This document shows positions 33,690-42,666 of a stretch of 64,000 bases of DNA, one piece after another. A program made the translations under genes and the position numbers. The notes beneath the pieces are model-generated. The model was not told where the DNA came from and did no database searches. It worked only from the letters and a program-made list of their open reading frames with translations. Position 1 is the first letter of the stretch, and the number at the start of each line of letters is the position of its first letter. The stretch is from Nitrososphaerota archaeon (lineage in GTDB: Archaea > Thermoproteota > Nitrososphaeria > Nitrososphaerales > UBA183): assembly GCA_029784825.1 (NCBI GenBank), contig JAFMAU010000008.1:1-64000 (forward strand), given 5' to 3'.

Positions 33690-34612
33690 GCCAGCCTCAT
33701 TCCGGTGTAAAAGAGAAAGACGTCCTCTAGCGAGGGCTCCTTCAGGTTCACGCTCAGCACCTTCCCTCCCTTGGCCGTGACCACATTGATCATGTGAGGG
33801 AGGAGGCCCCTCCCATTCGTCAGCACTATCTTCAGCACGTCGCCTTCGAACCGGGCCTCCCTGACCTCCTCGGCCTTCGAGACCTCAGTCGCCAGCTCAG
33901 GGACAGGCACCTCCAGCTTCAGCTCGATCACGTCCCTCCCCTTGAGGCTCCCCTTCAGACTGTCCGGCTCGCCGACCTGCACCATCTCTCCCTTGCTCAT
34001 AATCCCCACCCTGTCGGACATCCTGTCTGCCTCGTCCATCATGTTGGTGGCGAGGACCACGGTGGATCCCTCCTCCCTGAGCTCGTCGATCATATCCCAG
34101 ACCATGAGCCTCGAAGGCACATCTAGGTAGGCGGTCGGCTCGTCGAAGACCGCGACCCTCGGCCTCTGGACGAACACCTTCGCGTTCTCTATCTTCTTCT
34201 TCGTCCCTCCGCTCAGCATCCATGTCCTCTTCTTCGCCTCCGCGGTCAGCCCGAACTTCGCCAGCACGTCGTCTATCCTCTTCTCCCTGATCCCCTTCTC
34301 CACCCCGGTCACCTTCGCGTGCCACTCCAGGATCTCCCTCGCCGAGAGTATCCTGTCATACTTCGGGTCTTGGAAGCTTATCCCGATGAGCGACTTCACC
34401 TTGTCAGGCTCCGCTGTCGCGCTGTGGCCGTCGACGAAGACCTCCCCCTTCGTCGGGTTGTACACAGTGGCCATGGTCATTATCAGGGTGGTCTTCCCCG
34501 CACCGTTTGGACCAAGGAGCCCGAAGATCTCCTTGTCCCTGATCTCGCACGTGACTCCCTTCACGGCGTCGACGTTCTTGAAACTCTTCGCTACGTCCCT
34601 GAACTGAATCAT
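33686..34612 (-). CDS. ABC transporter ATPase
   Basis: 308 residues. Walker A is GLLGPNGAGKTTLIMTM (residues 32-48), the signature is LSGGTKKKIENAK, Walker B is RVAVFDEPTAYLDV, and the H-loop region reads STVVLATNMMDEADRM, where the usual switch histidine is Asn. The C-terminal 80 residues are the DrrA-like extension common in ABC-2 exporters. First gene of the three-gene export operon. The substrate could be a drug, lipid or polysaccharide. Confidence 0.92.
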   Translation of the reverse strand: MIQFRDVAKSFKNVDAVKGVTCEIRDKEIFGLLGPNGAGKTTLIMTMATVYNPTKGEVFVDGHSATAEPDKVKSLIGISFQDPKYDRILSAREILEWHAKVTGVEKGIREKRIDDVLAKFGLTAEAKKRTWMLSGGTKKKIENAKVFVQRPRVAVFDEPTAYLDVPSRLMVWDMIDELREEGSTVVLATNMMDEADRMSDRVGIMSKGEMVQVGEPDSLKGSLKGRDVIELKLEVPVPELATEVSKAEEVREARFEGDVLKIVLTNGRGLLPHMINVVTAKGGKVLSVNLKEPSLEDVFLFYTGMRLA

Positions 34613-34652
34613 CTCAAACTTCGGCCGGCCGGGTCGGGGCGCACCAGTGCTC

Positions 34653-36161
34653 CTATTCTAAGAACTTCTGGTTGAAGTATGCCAGAAGCCGGTCTGGGTT
34701 GTAGGCCTCCCCGAACACCTTCTCCTGGAGCGCCTTCGGGGCGTAAATCGCCCCATACCTGTGAATGTTCGTCCCAAGCCATTCCTTCAGCTGCCCGACG
34801 TCCCCCTTCTGGAGCGCCCCCCGGATGACTTCGCCATCCTTCATTTTGTGCCAGATCATGGCCGAGACTACGTTCCCGAGGGTGTAGGTGGCGAAGTATC
34901 CGAATGAGCCGTTGCTCCAGTGGACGTCCTGCAGGGCCCCTTCGGCGTCGTTCTTCGGCCTCATGCCAAAGAACTCATCGAATGTGTCGTTCCAGAGCGC
35001 GGGGATCTCAGACACCTTGACCTCCCCGGCGATGACCTTCTTCTCGACCTCGTACCTCAGGGCCGTGTGGAAGTTGTACGTCAGTTCGTCGGCGTCGACC
35101 CTGATGAAACTCTTCCTCACCGTGTTGAAGTAGCGGTACAGGCTCTCCTCGTCGTACCCCTTGACGAACGGAAGGTTCTTCCTGAGGAGAGGGTCCACCA
35201 GATTCACGAATTCCCTGCTCCTTCCGACTATGTTCTCCCAGAACCTGGACTGCGACTCGTGTATGCCGTACGACGCCCCGTCGCCGACCGGGGTGTAGGC
35301 CAGCCTCTCTCCCGTGCCAAGTCCGTAGATCGCATGGCCGCTTTCATGGATCGTGGAGTACATGGTGGCCTTGAAGTTGACTCCTTCATACCTCGTCGTG
35401 ATTCTCACGTCGTCGGTGGCGATCTGTATGGTGAACGGATGGGTCGATACGTCCATCCTGAACCTCTCCTCGGGCATCTTCAGCATCTCGACCAATCCCT
35501 GGTTGACTGCCTCCATCGAGGCCGTGTCATACTTCACAGACTCGAGCGGATGCTTCGGGGGGAACACTCCGGCAGCCGCCACCTTCGCAATCAGCTTCTT
35601 CGTCTGGGGGATCAGTTCCGCGTAGACGGCGTCCGCGTCGCGGACGGTGAACCCTTCCTCGTACATGTCCAGAAGTGCGTTGTACGGGTGCTTCTCGTAC
35701 CCGAGCTTGTCCGCCACCTTCCTCTCGAGCCCCACGATCTTCTCCAGATGGGGCCGGAACAGCTTGAAGTCAGACTTCTTGCGTGCGGTCCTCCACACGA
35801 CCGTGGCCTCGGTCGTGACCCTCTGGAGCTCTTCAACCAGCGCCGGCGGGACTTTGAGGTAGTAGTCCAACGACCTCCTGAGGACCCTTACAACTCCCCT
35901 CTCCATCTCGTCCAGGTCCCTTGCCTTCTCCGCCTTCTTCACAAGGCCGTCCAGGTCTATGGTCGCCCTCTGGGACATCACCGCAAGCTGCCCCAGTGCA
36001 ATCCCCCTCGGCTTCGCGCCGCTCTGCGGCATATGGGTCTCGGTGTCCCAGCTCAGCACGGCGCTCGAATGCCCGAGCGCCCAGACCTGAGTATAGCGCT
36101 TCAGTATCTCGCCGACCACGGGATTCCGCGCCAAATTCGAACGGCATCGCTCCTCCGACAT
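34653..36161 (-). CDS. M32 carboxypeptidase (Taq carboxypeptidase family)
   Basis: 502 residues, normal for the family. The zinc motif is HESGHAIYGLG, the third ligand lies in GIHESQSRFWENIVGRS, and VRITTRYEGVNFKATMYSTI and DELTYNFHTALRYEVEK are conserved M32 segments. It removes C-terminal amino acids from peptides in the cytoplasm with a broad specificity. GGTAAAGC lies 22 bp upstream of the ATG. The convergent or antisense open frames here are shadows. Confidence 0.94.
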   Translation of the reverse strand: MSEERCRSNLARNPVVGEILKRYTQVWALGHSSAVLSWDTETHMPQSGAKPRGIALGQLAVMSQRATIDLDGLVKKAEKARDLDEMERGVVRVLRRSLDYYLKVPPALVEELQRVTTEATVVWRTARKKSDFKLFRPHLEKIVGLERKVADKLGYEKHPYNALLDMYEEGFTVRDADAVYAELIPQTKKLIAKVAAAGVFPPKHPLESVKYDTASMEAVNQGLVEMLKMPEERFRMDVSTHPFTIQIATDDVRITTRYEGVNFKATMYSTIHESGHAIYGLGTGERLAYTPVGDGASYGIHESQSRFWENIVGRSREFVNLVDPLLRKNLPFVKGYDEESLYRYFNTVRKSFIRVDADELTYNFHTALRYEVEKKVIAGEVKVSEIPALWNDTFDEFFGMRPKNDAEGALQDVHWSNGSFGYFATYTLGNVVSAMIWHKMKDGEVIRGALQKGDVGQLKEWLGTNIHRYGAIYAPKALQEKVFGEAYNPDRLLAYFNQKFLE

Positions 36162-36226
36162 CGTTTTTCAGCTTTACCACCATCTGGGAAAAGGTTCTAG
36201 TCTTGGCGCCATACCCGACCGGTCGA

Positions 36227-36772
36227 ATGGAAACCACAGACCGGGAGACCTGGGAGCGGGGGCTGACCAGGTTCAGGAAGGAGAAGGACGAGTTCCTCAG
36301 GGCGAGCGCGGCCTCCCCCATCCCGCACAGCGAGCGAGGGGACTTCTCGGGGCTCAGGTATTTCGACCCGGACCCGTCCCTCCGCATCGAGACGAGGCTC
36401 CTGAGGTACTCCAACCCAACTTCGCTGATGATGGCGACGAGCAAGGGGTCCCGGCAGCTCTTCAACCGGGTGGGCTACTTCGAAGTCACATTGGAAGGCA
36501 GGGCCGTAAGGCTACATGCGTACCAGTCTGCAGAGAGGGATGACCCGAGCCTCTTCGTCCCGTTCCGGGACGGCACCTCCGGGAAGGAAAGCTACGGCGC
36601 CGCGCGCTACCTCGACCTTAAGGTGGAGCACGACGACAACTACGCTGTAGACTTCAACTACGCCTACAACCCATACTGTGCCTACTCCGAGGACTACGTC
36701 TGCCCCCTGCCGCCACAGGAGAACTGGCTGCCAGTGCCCGTCAAGGCGGGAGAGAAGAAGTATCACGACTAG
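36227..36772 (+). CDS. DUF1684 family protein
   Basis: 181 residues. It has FRKEKDEFLRASAASPIP, FSGLRYFDPDPSLRIET and the highly conserved end YAYNPYCAYSEDYVCPLPP followed by ENWLPVPVKAGEKKY. DUF1684 proteins are widespread in aerobic bacteria and some archaea and have no established function. The ATG at 36227 is chosen because the family starts near this point. It is divergent from the M32 gene. Confidence 0.9.
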   Translation: METTDRETWERGLTRFRKEKDEFLRASAASPIPHSERGDFSGLRYFDPDPSLRIETRLLRYSNPTSLMMATSKGSRQLFNRVGYFEVTLEGRAVRLHAYQSAERDDPSLFVPFRDGTSGKESYGAARYLDLKVEHDDNYAVDFNYAYNPYCAYSEDYVCPLPPQENWLPVPVKAGEKKYHD

Positions 36773-36845
36773 CCCTCGGGCCCCAAGAATCGAGAAGAGC
36801 GGACCCCGGAAATCTCTAAACGCCACGCCGAGCACGGCTGAAGGG

Positions 36846-37649
36846 ATGATCATCGCAGTCCTCGGCGCAGGCAAGATCGGTGAGGCCGTAGCGCGGGCTG
36901 TGGCCAAGTCCCAGAAGGTCTCGCAGGTCCTCGTCACAAAGAGGGACACAACCTCACTAAGACGTCCCCTTCCCAAGAAGTTGCAGGCCTCCTCCGACAA
37001 CGCAGCCTCCGCCAGGAAGGCGGACGTGGTCATCGTGGCGGTAAAGGCGGCTGATGCTAAGCGCGTCCTCGACGAAATCTCCGCGCAGACCCACGGGAAG
37101 CTGGTGATTTCATTCATGGCAGCAGTCTCCATCGCGAGGCTGGAGAGGCACCTTCCTGGGGCGAAGGTCGTGAGAGCGATGACGAACATGGCGGCGATGG
37201 TAGGGGAGGCTGCAACAGCCTACTCCGCAGGCAAGGGGCTTGCGCAGTCCGACCTGGAGACGGCGAAGTTCGTGCTCGAGAGGCTGGGCGAAGCCGTCGA
37301 GCTCCCAGAGTCCCAACTCGACGCGGTCACGGCTCTCAGCGGGAGCGGGCCTGCTTACATCGCCATTCTCATCGACGCGCTTGTGACAGCGGGGCTGAAG
37401 GTTGGGCTCCCGAGGGACACGGCCTTCAGGCTGGCGACCCAGACGCTGGTGGGGACCTCAAAGCTCCTCCGCGAGACCGGGATGAGCATCACCGAGCTGA
37501 GGGACGCGGTGACAACCCCGGCCGGGACTACAATCGCGGGCATCTACGAACTCGAGAAGGGCTCCTTCAGGACCAGCGTGATCAACGCGGTGGAGGCAGC
37601 GACCCAAGCCGCCGAGCGTGTCGCCAAGAAGTTCGAAGCAGAGCACTAG
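36846..37649 (+). CDS. proC: Pyrroline-5-carboxylate reductase
   Basis: 267 residues, the usual ProC length. The N-terminal NADP-binding motif is IIAVLGAGKIGEAVARAV. The catalytic C-terminal domain has ALSGSGPAYIAILIDALVTA and LRDAVTTPAGTTIAGIYELE, the family signature. It reduces pyrroline-5-carboxylate to proline. No proA/proB nearby, so the precursor may come from ornithine or glutamate elsewhere. TCTAAAC lies 27 bp upstream of the ATG. Confidence 0.94.
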   Translation: MIIAVLGAGKIGEAVARAVAKSQKVSQVLVTKRDTTSLRRPLPKKLQASSDNAASARKADVVIVAVKAADAKRVLDEISAQTHGKLVISFMAAVSIARLERHLPGAKVVRAMTNMAAMVGEAATAYSAGKGLAQSDLETAKFVLERLGEAVELPESQLDAVTALSGSGPAYIAILIDALVTAGLKVGLPRDTAFRLATQTLVGTSKLLRETGMSITELRDAVTTPAGTTIAGIYELEKGSFRTSVINAVEAATQAAERVAKKFEAEH

Positions 37650-37678
37650 GCCCGCCTTCGTTTCGACTACCTCCAGCC

Positions 37679-38611
37679 TCAGTAGATCATCGCGTCGCTT
37701 GCCTCGAGCGCAGCGCCCGCAGACAGGAACCTTGGCGCGGCGATGCCCCTCTCCTCCGCCGTGAGCAGAATCGACAGCTGTACTGCGAAGACTGCATGGA
37801 ACACCTTCTCCAGAGGGGATCGCCCCCAGCTCCGGACCACACCGCAATCGTATCCGCCTTTTCTCAGGGCTCTGCTCAGCCTTCCCGACAGGCCGGACGG
37901 ATCGAAGCAGGCGAAACCGTTGACCACATCAGAACCCCCTAGCGAGAAGAGCTCGAGATGGCCGAACTCTTCGAGGAGCTCGGCGTGAGCCTTCGCCCCG
38001 AGGATTTCATAGGTCTTCGCGGCGGCGTATAGGGCAGCCGAGTACCCCAGAGAATTGCCAAGATGGTAAGTCGTGCCACCTCTTGCCGGTGAGATGCGCA
38101 CCCTGTCCTTCCGGGCCTCCCGGAGAGCAGCGGCGAAATCACAACGAGTGTCAACCCCGGCAAGCATCATGACCGCGAGAAGCGACAGGCTGAAGGACAA
38201 GATCCCCGGAGCCCTCGGTCGGTACGAAATCGGGAGCTCGACCACCCGATCGGTGAGCCCGGCGAGGGGGCTGCCGGTGACGGCCGTCAAAGCAACCGTC
38301 CTCTTCGCGTGGTCCCGCACCTTCTTCGCCGCCAAGAGATTGGACGCGGTCCTCCCGGAGACCGATACGAAATACACGTCAGCGCCATCGGCGAATTCGG
38401 GACTGCTTGCGAGCGCGTATGGGTCCATCGCCAGGCAGCCGCCCCTCGAGGCGAAGAACCCCGCCAGTGCTGCGGCATAGGAGTCGCCCGCCCCCACGAA
38501 GATGGAGCCAACCCGCGCCCTCAGACGTCCAGCCGAGAACGTCTGGAGGACCCTTGGCTGCTCTCCCACCTCGTCCAAGAGCGCGTGAATCGGTCCTTCG
38601 GCCACCTTCAC
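37679..38611 (-). CDS. SIS-domain protein (phosphosugar isomerase-like)
   Basis: 310 residues. The first SIS domain starts at SIFVGAGDSYAAALAGFF and contains VYFVSVSGRTASNLLAAKKV. The second includes NSLGYSAALYAAAKTYEILG and AHAELLEEFGHLELFSL. The layout is that of phosphoglucose/phosphomannose isomerase or glutamine-fructose-6-phosphate transaminase isomerase domains. The start is set at the GTG at 38611 because GTTATTAGG lies about 22 bp upstream. The longer frame to 38722 is probably untranslated. Confidence 0.83.
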   Translation of the reverse strand: MKVAEGPIHALLDEVGEQPRVLQTFSAGRLRARVGSIFVGAGDSYAAALAGFFASRGGCLAMDPYALASSPEFADGADVYFVSVSGRTASNLLAAKKVRDHAKRTVALTAVTGSPLAGLTDRVVELPISYRPRAPGILSFSLSLLAVMMLAGVDTRCDFAAALREARKDRVRISPARGGTTYHLGNSLGYSAALYAAAKTYEILGAKAHAELLEEFGHLELFSLGGSDVVNGFACFDPSGLSGRLSRALRKGGYDCGVVRSWGRSPLEKVFHAVFAVQLSILLTAEERGIAAPRFLSAGAALEASDAMIY

Positions 38612-38759
38612 GAGCGGGGGGTGGCGCCTAATAACGGCAGGGGTCCTGCGCCCGAGCCCAGCCGGCAAAGAAAGACGGCGGGTGAACCCAAGTGTCTCGC
38701 TGATGAGATGCCGTAGAAGCAATCCTGATGCTTCGGTCTCTTGAAAAACGGAGGGTGAC

Positions 38760-38775
38760 CCGCGGAGGTCCGCGG
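38760..38775. repeat. Perfect GC hairpin after the DUF4382 gene
   Basis: CCGCGG-AGGT-CCGCGG, 4 bp downstream of the DUF4382 stop codon and reading the same on both strands. It may act as an RNA 3'-end structure. Confidence 0.5.
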
Positions 38776-38779
38776 ATCA

Positions 38780-40045
38780 CTAGTCGCTTTGATGCAATAC
38801 ACTGCAGCTCGTGGATGTCAGCGGGAGCTGACACGCGAGCTCGAAATTGGCGCTGCCGGACGCTATGACATGGACCCCGTAGACCTGACCGGAGCTGGTA
38901 GAGGGGACCAGCAGGAGCTGTGCCTCCCCGAACGATATGTTCCCAGAGAAGGTCAGGGTCACGCACTGTCCCTTGGCCAGAGTGAGGCCATGGTCTCCCT
39001 CGCCTCCGGACTGGTCACCGTTCACCAACGCCATCTTCAGCGGGACGCAGGAGCTGCCCGTCACCGTGGAGTTCACGGGGACGAACACGACCTGGTCGGG
39101 GTGCTCCATCTCGCATCCGATGTCATGGAAGGTGTTGCTGGTTGTAGTGGTGGTGCTGACATGGGTCTCTGTTTCCATCTGTGTCTGTGTCTGTGTCTGT
39201 GTCTGGGTGTGCTGTTCAGAGTCTGAGCCGGACGATCCGCACGAAAAGCCCACCGCTGTGAAGTTGCCGTGGATTCCAATGGCGTTCAGGACAACAGACG
39301 AGTTCCCCATGTTCTGGACTTGTACGGTGATGGTGGTGCTGTTGCCTGAGACCGAAATCGCCGTGAGGCTCGCCGAGAGGTTCCCCTGGGCGTGGTCAAG
39401 CTGGTCTTCGTCCTGACTCGTCAGGGCCTGCTGAGAGCCGACATGCTCCTGGCCGTGCTCCCCCTGCCCTTCCGACCTGACGATCCCCACCGCAGACGGG
39501 ATCATCTGGTACCCACTGGGGGTGTTGACTATCACAGGGCTGAGCCTGAGGAGGGCGAAATAAGTCCCCTGTATGGCTGAGGGTTCTGCCAGAGTGACGG
39601 TCAAGGTGCTCCCGCCGGTCGCAAAGGTCACCGGGGACTTTGTCCCGTTGACGTCTATGCTTATGCCTGTTACGGCAAAGGCGAAGGAGTAGACCACCGT
39701 CCCGTTAGGCAGGCTCGCCAGGGCTATGGTTTGAGATATGTTCTGAAGCTTCAGAAGATCCAGCGTCCCTGGGCTGCTGACCGTGATCGTCTTGGTCGTC
39801 TGCTGACCGCCGCTCGCCGGCTCGCCGACGAGCATGTCTATCGACGAATAGCTCAGGTTAAGGGACCTCGTTCCGGTCGGGACGGTGGGAGGGTCTGTCA
39901 GCTGGATAACCAGACTGGCCGAAGAGCCTCCCTGCTGGCCCGAAAGTACGGATGGGTTGAGGTAGATGGTCGATGAAACGATGATGATGGCCGCGACCGC
40001 GACTGCGGCCGCAGTGTACTTCATTGCTTGTCTTCTTACGGACAT
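38780..40045 (-). CDS. Exported DUF4382 protein with Thr/Gln repeat
   Basis: 421 residues. The N-terminal signal/anchor helix is AAAVAVAAIIIVSSTIYL. DUF4382 follows (ASLVIQLTDPPTVPTGTRSL, about residues 43-62; SFAFAVTGISIDVNG). The second half has a coiled or disordered Gln/His-rich part and a (TQ)n-METET stretch near residue 278, then beta strands with three Cys. The start is put at the ATG at 40045, since CAATATCC lies 30 bp upstream. A shorter paralogue of the DUF4382 domain is at 56313. Surface location likely, function unknown. Confidence 0.78.
   Translation of the reverse strand: MSVRRQAMKYTAAAVAVAAIIIVSSTIYLNPSVLSGQQGGSSASLVIQLTDPPTVPTGTRSLNLSYSSIDMLVGEPASGGQQTTKTITVSSPGTLDLLKLQNISQTIALASLPNGTVVYSFAFAVTGISIDVNGTKSPVTFATGGSTLTVTLAEPSAIQGTYFALLRLSPVIVNTPSGYQMIPSAVGIVRSEGQGEHGQEHVGSQQALTSQDEDQLDHAQGNLSASLTAISVSGNSTTITVQVQNMGNSSVVLNAIGIHGNFTAVGFSCGSSGSDSEQHTQTQTQTQTQMETETHVSTTTTTSNTFHDIGCEMEHPDQVVFVPVNSTVTGSSCVPLKMALVNGDQSGGEGDHGLTLAKGQCVTLTFSGNISFGEAQLLLVPSTSSGQVYGVHVIASGSANFELACQLPLTSTSCSVLHQSD
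39181..39204. repeat. Hexanucleotide repeat GTGTCT x4
   Basis: Four perfect GTGTCT units on the plus strand encode alternating Thr-Gln in the DUF4382 protein. Such tracts are prone to length change by slippage, which would keep the frame. Confidence 0.8.
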
Positions 40046-40159
40046 TTGTAGGCTCCCCTGAGCCGGATAGGTGGATATTGCTAGGCCCTTGAATCCGGGT
40101 TCAGAGGCCCGGGGAGACCTGTTCAACCTGATTGAATGGCAGTCGGCCTTCGCTTTCAG

Positions 40160-40603
40160 TTACTTCCAGGTGGCCAGCCTTCGCCAGACCCTCACCGTCT
40201 CATACCACACGACCCCTACGAGGGCGATGGAAGAGCCCACAAGAAACGGGATGTAGGAGGAGGACGATAGCGTCATGAGAGAGAAGTAGCCCACAAGGGC
40301 CGAAAAGAGCACGGCGAGGAAGAGAAGCTGCGGCACCACAGAGGCGCCCACCTTCACGTAGCCATCTAGGAGCTGCTTCGTATTGTCCTTGGTGGCCATG
40401 TACCGTCCATACCCGTCCTGGGATGCATATCCCGCGTCGATGAGCCTCCTGAGATGATAGGACGCCAGAGACGCCGTGGAGAACTCAAGGCCACCCTGGA
40501 CATCTTTCAGCTCGCAGGGCCCGTGCTGAAGTACGTAGAGGTAGACCCGCAGGGTGTTCCCCTTGATCTCCGGGCCCTGGCCGGGTCCCTGGGCCCTGCT
40601 CAT
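40160..40603 (-). CDS. Winged-helix regulator with two membrane helices
   Basis: 147 residues. Residues 15-80 are an ArsR-like winged helix (LRVYLYVLQHGPCELKDVQG, STASLASYHLRRLIDAGYAS). Residues about 88-135 hold two hydrophobic helices (VVPQLLFLAVLFSALVGYFS, YIPFLVGSSIALVGVVW). Membrane-tethered winged-helix proteins of this size are common in archaea. It is probably a transcription regulator responding to the envelope. It lies just upstream of the DUF4382 gene on the same strand and may control it. GTTAAATTG lies about 30 bp upstream of the ATG. Confidence 0.82.
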   Translation of the reverse strand: MSRAQGPGQGPEIKGNTLRVYLYVLQHGPCELKDVQGGLEFSTASLASYHLRRLIDAGYASQDGYGRYMATKDNTKQLLDGYVKVGASVVPQLLFLAVLFSALVGYFSLMTLSSSSYIPFLVGSSIALVGVVWYETVRVWRRLATWK

Positions 40604-40639
40604 TACTGTTCCACCTCCCTTTCCCCTGGCAATTTAACG

Positions 40640-41053
40640 CTAGGGCCTTGAACTCGCCCTGTTAACGTATTCCGTCACCACCCCGTGGGCAGGGTTGGCC
40701 ATCAGCGCTTCCAGACTGACCGAGGGGTTCTCCCGCAGAGCCTGCCTCAGCTTCTCCATGTGTCTGCTCGGGTGCTTGACGGCCTCTCTGTTGGCCTCGG
40801 AAACCACGGATTCGTGGTCGCACACCACCGTGAACCTGTCCATTGAGCCTTCCAACTCCTCAATCGCGAAGAGGATCGCCAGCACCTCGGCGTCGTCGCT
40901 CTCGGCCGCGTCGACCCTTCTGACGTTCCGCCTGCCGCCCCCCTCCACGACGTACCCGACGAACGCCTCACGGTCCAGGGCGGGGTCGTGCATGTTCAGG
41001 ATCTTCGCGTCCACATACACTTTCGCCGACCGTGGCCGGCCGAACAGCCTCAT
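40640..41053 (-). CDS. RNase H-like fold protein
   Basis: 137 residues. AKVYVDAKIL supplies a first-strand Asp, SDDAEVLAILFAIEEL a helix Glu, and RFTVVCDHESVVSEAN a second Asp, the D-E-D order of type 1 RNase H. The fourth acidic residue is not evident, so activity is uncertain. The start is the ATG at 41053, fixed by the shared TATA box at 41083. Divergent from a methyltransferase gene. Confidence 0.65.
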   Translation of the reverse strand: MRLFGRPRSAKVYVDAKILNMHDPALDREAFVGYVVEGGGRRNVRRVDAAESDDAEVLAILFAIEELEGSMDRFTVVCDHESVVSEANREAVKHPSRHMEKLRQALRENPSVSLEALMANPAHGVVTEYVNRASSRP

Positions 41054-41082
41054 CCTCTCATCATCGGCAACTTTCCGGCCTC

Positions 41083-41090
41083 TTAAATAA
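41083..41090. promoter_or_regulatory. Bidirectional TATA box
   Basis: TTAAATAA reads as a TATA element on both strands. Its centre is 26 bp from the GTG at 41112 (plus) and 33 bp from the ATG at 41053 (minus). No other TATA candidate exists in the 58-bp gap. Confidence 0.6.
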
Positions 41091-41111
41091 CGCGCGGAGG
41101 CCGCGACTCTC

Positions 41112-41633
41112 GTGAGTTCCGACCAGCTCATCGAGATGCTCAGCCCCACATCAGGCGAGAAGATCCTCGACATCGGCGCAGGGGACGGGAGCATGGCTGA
41201 CAGGGTCCGGAATGCGTCGAAGGGGGCGGAGGTCTACGCGGTCGAACCAAACGAAAAGCGGGTGGCGGCCATGAGCAGGGCCTATCCGGCCATAAAGGGC
41301 TCTGTCGCGAGAGCGGAGCGCCTGCCCTTCCCCGACTCTTACTTCGACAAGGCGTACACCGCCGTGGCGCTCCATCACTTCGCCGACATCGATCAGGCGC
41401 TTCACGAGGTCGTGCGCGTCCTCAGGCCCGGAGGCTGTTTCGTCATCCTCGAAGTGGAACCGGGTTCCACACTGGGTAGGCTGTTCAGCTTCTTCGGAAA
41501 AGTGATGGGGGAGCACATGACCATGATGCCGCAAGCCTCGCTCCTGGCGAGGTTGAAGGCGGCAGGAGGGCTCGAGGTGGTCGACTCCGCCAGCTACGGC
41601 TCCAGGTACCTAATCCGCCTGCGCAGGCCCTAG
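41112..41633 (+). CDS. Class I SAM-dependent methyltransferase
   Basis: 173 residues. Motif I is KILDIGAGDGSMADRV (about residues 17-32), motif II VYAVEPNEKRV, and then ERLPFPDSYFDKAYTAVALH, a methyltransferase_11 pattern. The post-motif is VRVLRPGGCFVILEVEPG. Somewhat short but the fold is complete. GTG start, leaderless from the bidirectional TATA box. Substrate unknown. Confidence 0.87.
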   Translation: MSSDQLIEMLSPTSGEKILDIGAGDGSMADRVRNASKGAEVYAVEPNEKRVAAMSRAYPAIKGSVARAERLPFPDSYFDKAYTAVALHHFADIDQALHEVVRVLRPGGCFVILEVEPGSTLGRLFSFFGKVMGEHMTMMPQASLLARLKAAGGLEVVDSASYGSRYLIRLRRP

Positions 41634-41797
41634 GGCGCCTGCTGGAGTCTGTTCCCGAGGAAAGGCAGTGCTCCAACTGAGAACGCCAGATTGAAAAAAG
41701 GTCGAGCGACCCTGGATGCAAGAGCTGGGGACCCACGGAGTAGATACAATCCGGGTATGGCTCATGATTATCTACTTGGGAAGACGCAGGAAGATCG

Positions 41798-42487
41798 TTG
41801 CCCACCTACGACCTAGGCCCACGGAAGATCGAATACACGGTCGTCAAAGGGACGAGCCGGAGGTACACCTACTTCAGATTCAGGAACGACATGACGCTGG
41901 AGGTCGTCCTCCCCCGGGGGAAGCCGATAGACGTCCAGAAGGTCATCTCCGAGAAATCGGGGTGGCTCGGCCGCGAATACGAAAGGGTGTCCAGGACGGC
42001 AAACGTCCTGAGCCGAGGCGAGGTCATGTTCGCCGGCAGGATGCTGAGGGTGGTGTTCTCCGAGGGCGCCGGAGACTCGTTCGTCCCGGAGCCGGAAAGG
42101 GGAATCGTGACATTGCGCGCCGGTGACGCCAGGAGCACCAGGGAACTCGTCCGCCGTTGGTTCCTCGCCGAGAGCTCCGCCTATGCGGTAAGGAAGGTGG
42201 CCGAGCTGGCTCCGAAGCTCGGGGTGAGGCCCAGCCGGGTCGATGTCCGAGAAATAGGCAAGTGGGGGTACTGCACGCGCCGAGGCAGACTAACGTTCAG
42301 CTGGCAGCTCGCGGCCCTCCCGGAACGGCTGAGGGAATACGTGGTCCTCCACGAGCTGGCGCATATGATTCACTTCGACCACTCGCGGTCTTTCAAGAGG
42401 ACGCTGGCCGCTCTCTGCCCGGACTTCAAAGGACGCGAGAGGGACCTGGATCTGATCGCTCCCTACGACAGGCTGGCCCCGCCCTAG
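41798..42487 (+). CDS. M48-type metallopeptidase (DUF45/YgjP-like)
   Basis: 229 residues. The zinc motif HELAHMIHFDHS lies near residue 185 and the preceding GKWGYCTRRGRLTFSWQLAA is conserved in YgjP/DUF45 proteins. The N-terminal part (YTYFRFRNDMTLEVVLPRGK) matches the family's nucleic-acid- or substrate-binding strands. No membrane segment. TTG start with GATTATCTAC about 27 bp upstream. Its stop shares a 4-bp overlap with the next convergent gene. Confidence 0.9.
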   Translation: MPTYDLGPRKIEYTVVKGTSRRYTYFRFRNDMTLEVVLPRGKPIDVQKVISEKSGWLGREYERVSRTANVLSRGEVMFAGRMLRVVFSEGAGDSFVPEPERGIVTLRAGDARSTRELVRRWFLAESSAYAVRKVAELAPKLGVRPSRVDVREIGKWGYCTRRGRLTFSWQLAALPERLREYVVLHELAHMIHFDHSRSFKRTLAALCPDFKGRERDLDLIAPYDRLAPP

Positions 42488-42666
42488 CGGGCCTCGCCCT
42501 CTTGCTGTCTGCCGAATTTTCGCCTGTTCCAGAGGCTGACGACGACATAAAGTGCGAAGATCAGGGCGATTGCGAGCGGACTAGTAAAGAGCTGGAAGTA
42601 CGCAAGCAGTATCACGAACGCCGCGATAAAGGGCAGGGTAAGGAGGAGCTTCGTCCTGGCGTTCAA
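42484..42666 (-). CDS. Small two-helix membrane protein
   Basis: 60 residues. Two hydrophobic helices (LLLTLPFIAAFVILLAYF, PLAIALIFALYVVVSLW) are followed by a basic tail (NRRKFGRQQ). TTG start with CTTAACTAG about 27 bp upstream. The stop codon overlaps that of the convergent peptidase gene within CTAG. Confidence 0.62.
   Translation of the reverse strand: MNARTKLLLTLPFIAAFVILLAYFQLFTSPLAIALIFALYVVVSLWNRRKFGRQQEGEAR

Noticed and set aside
34920..36200. 426-codon plus-strand frame opposite the M32 carboxypeptidase gene
   Set aside because: Antisense shadow. The M32 gene on the minus strand has all family motifs.
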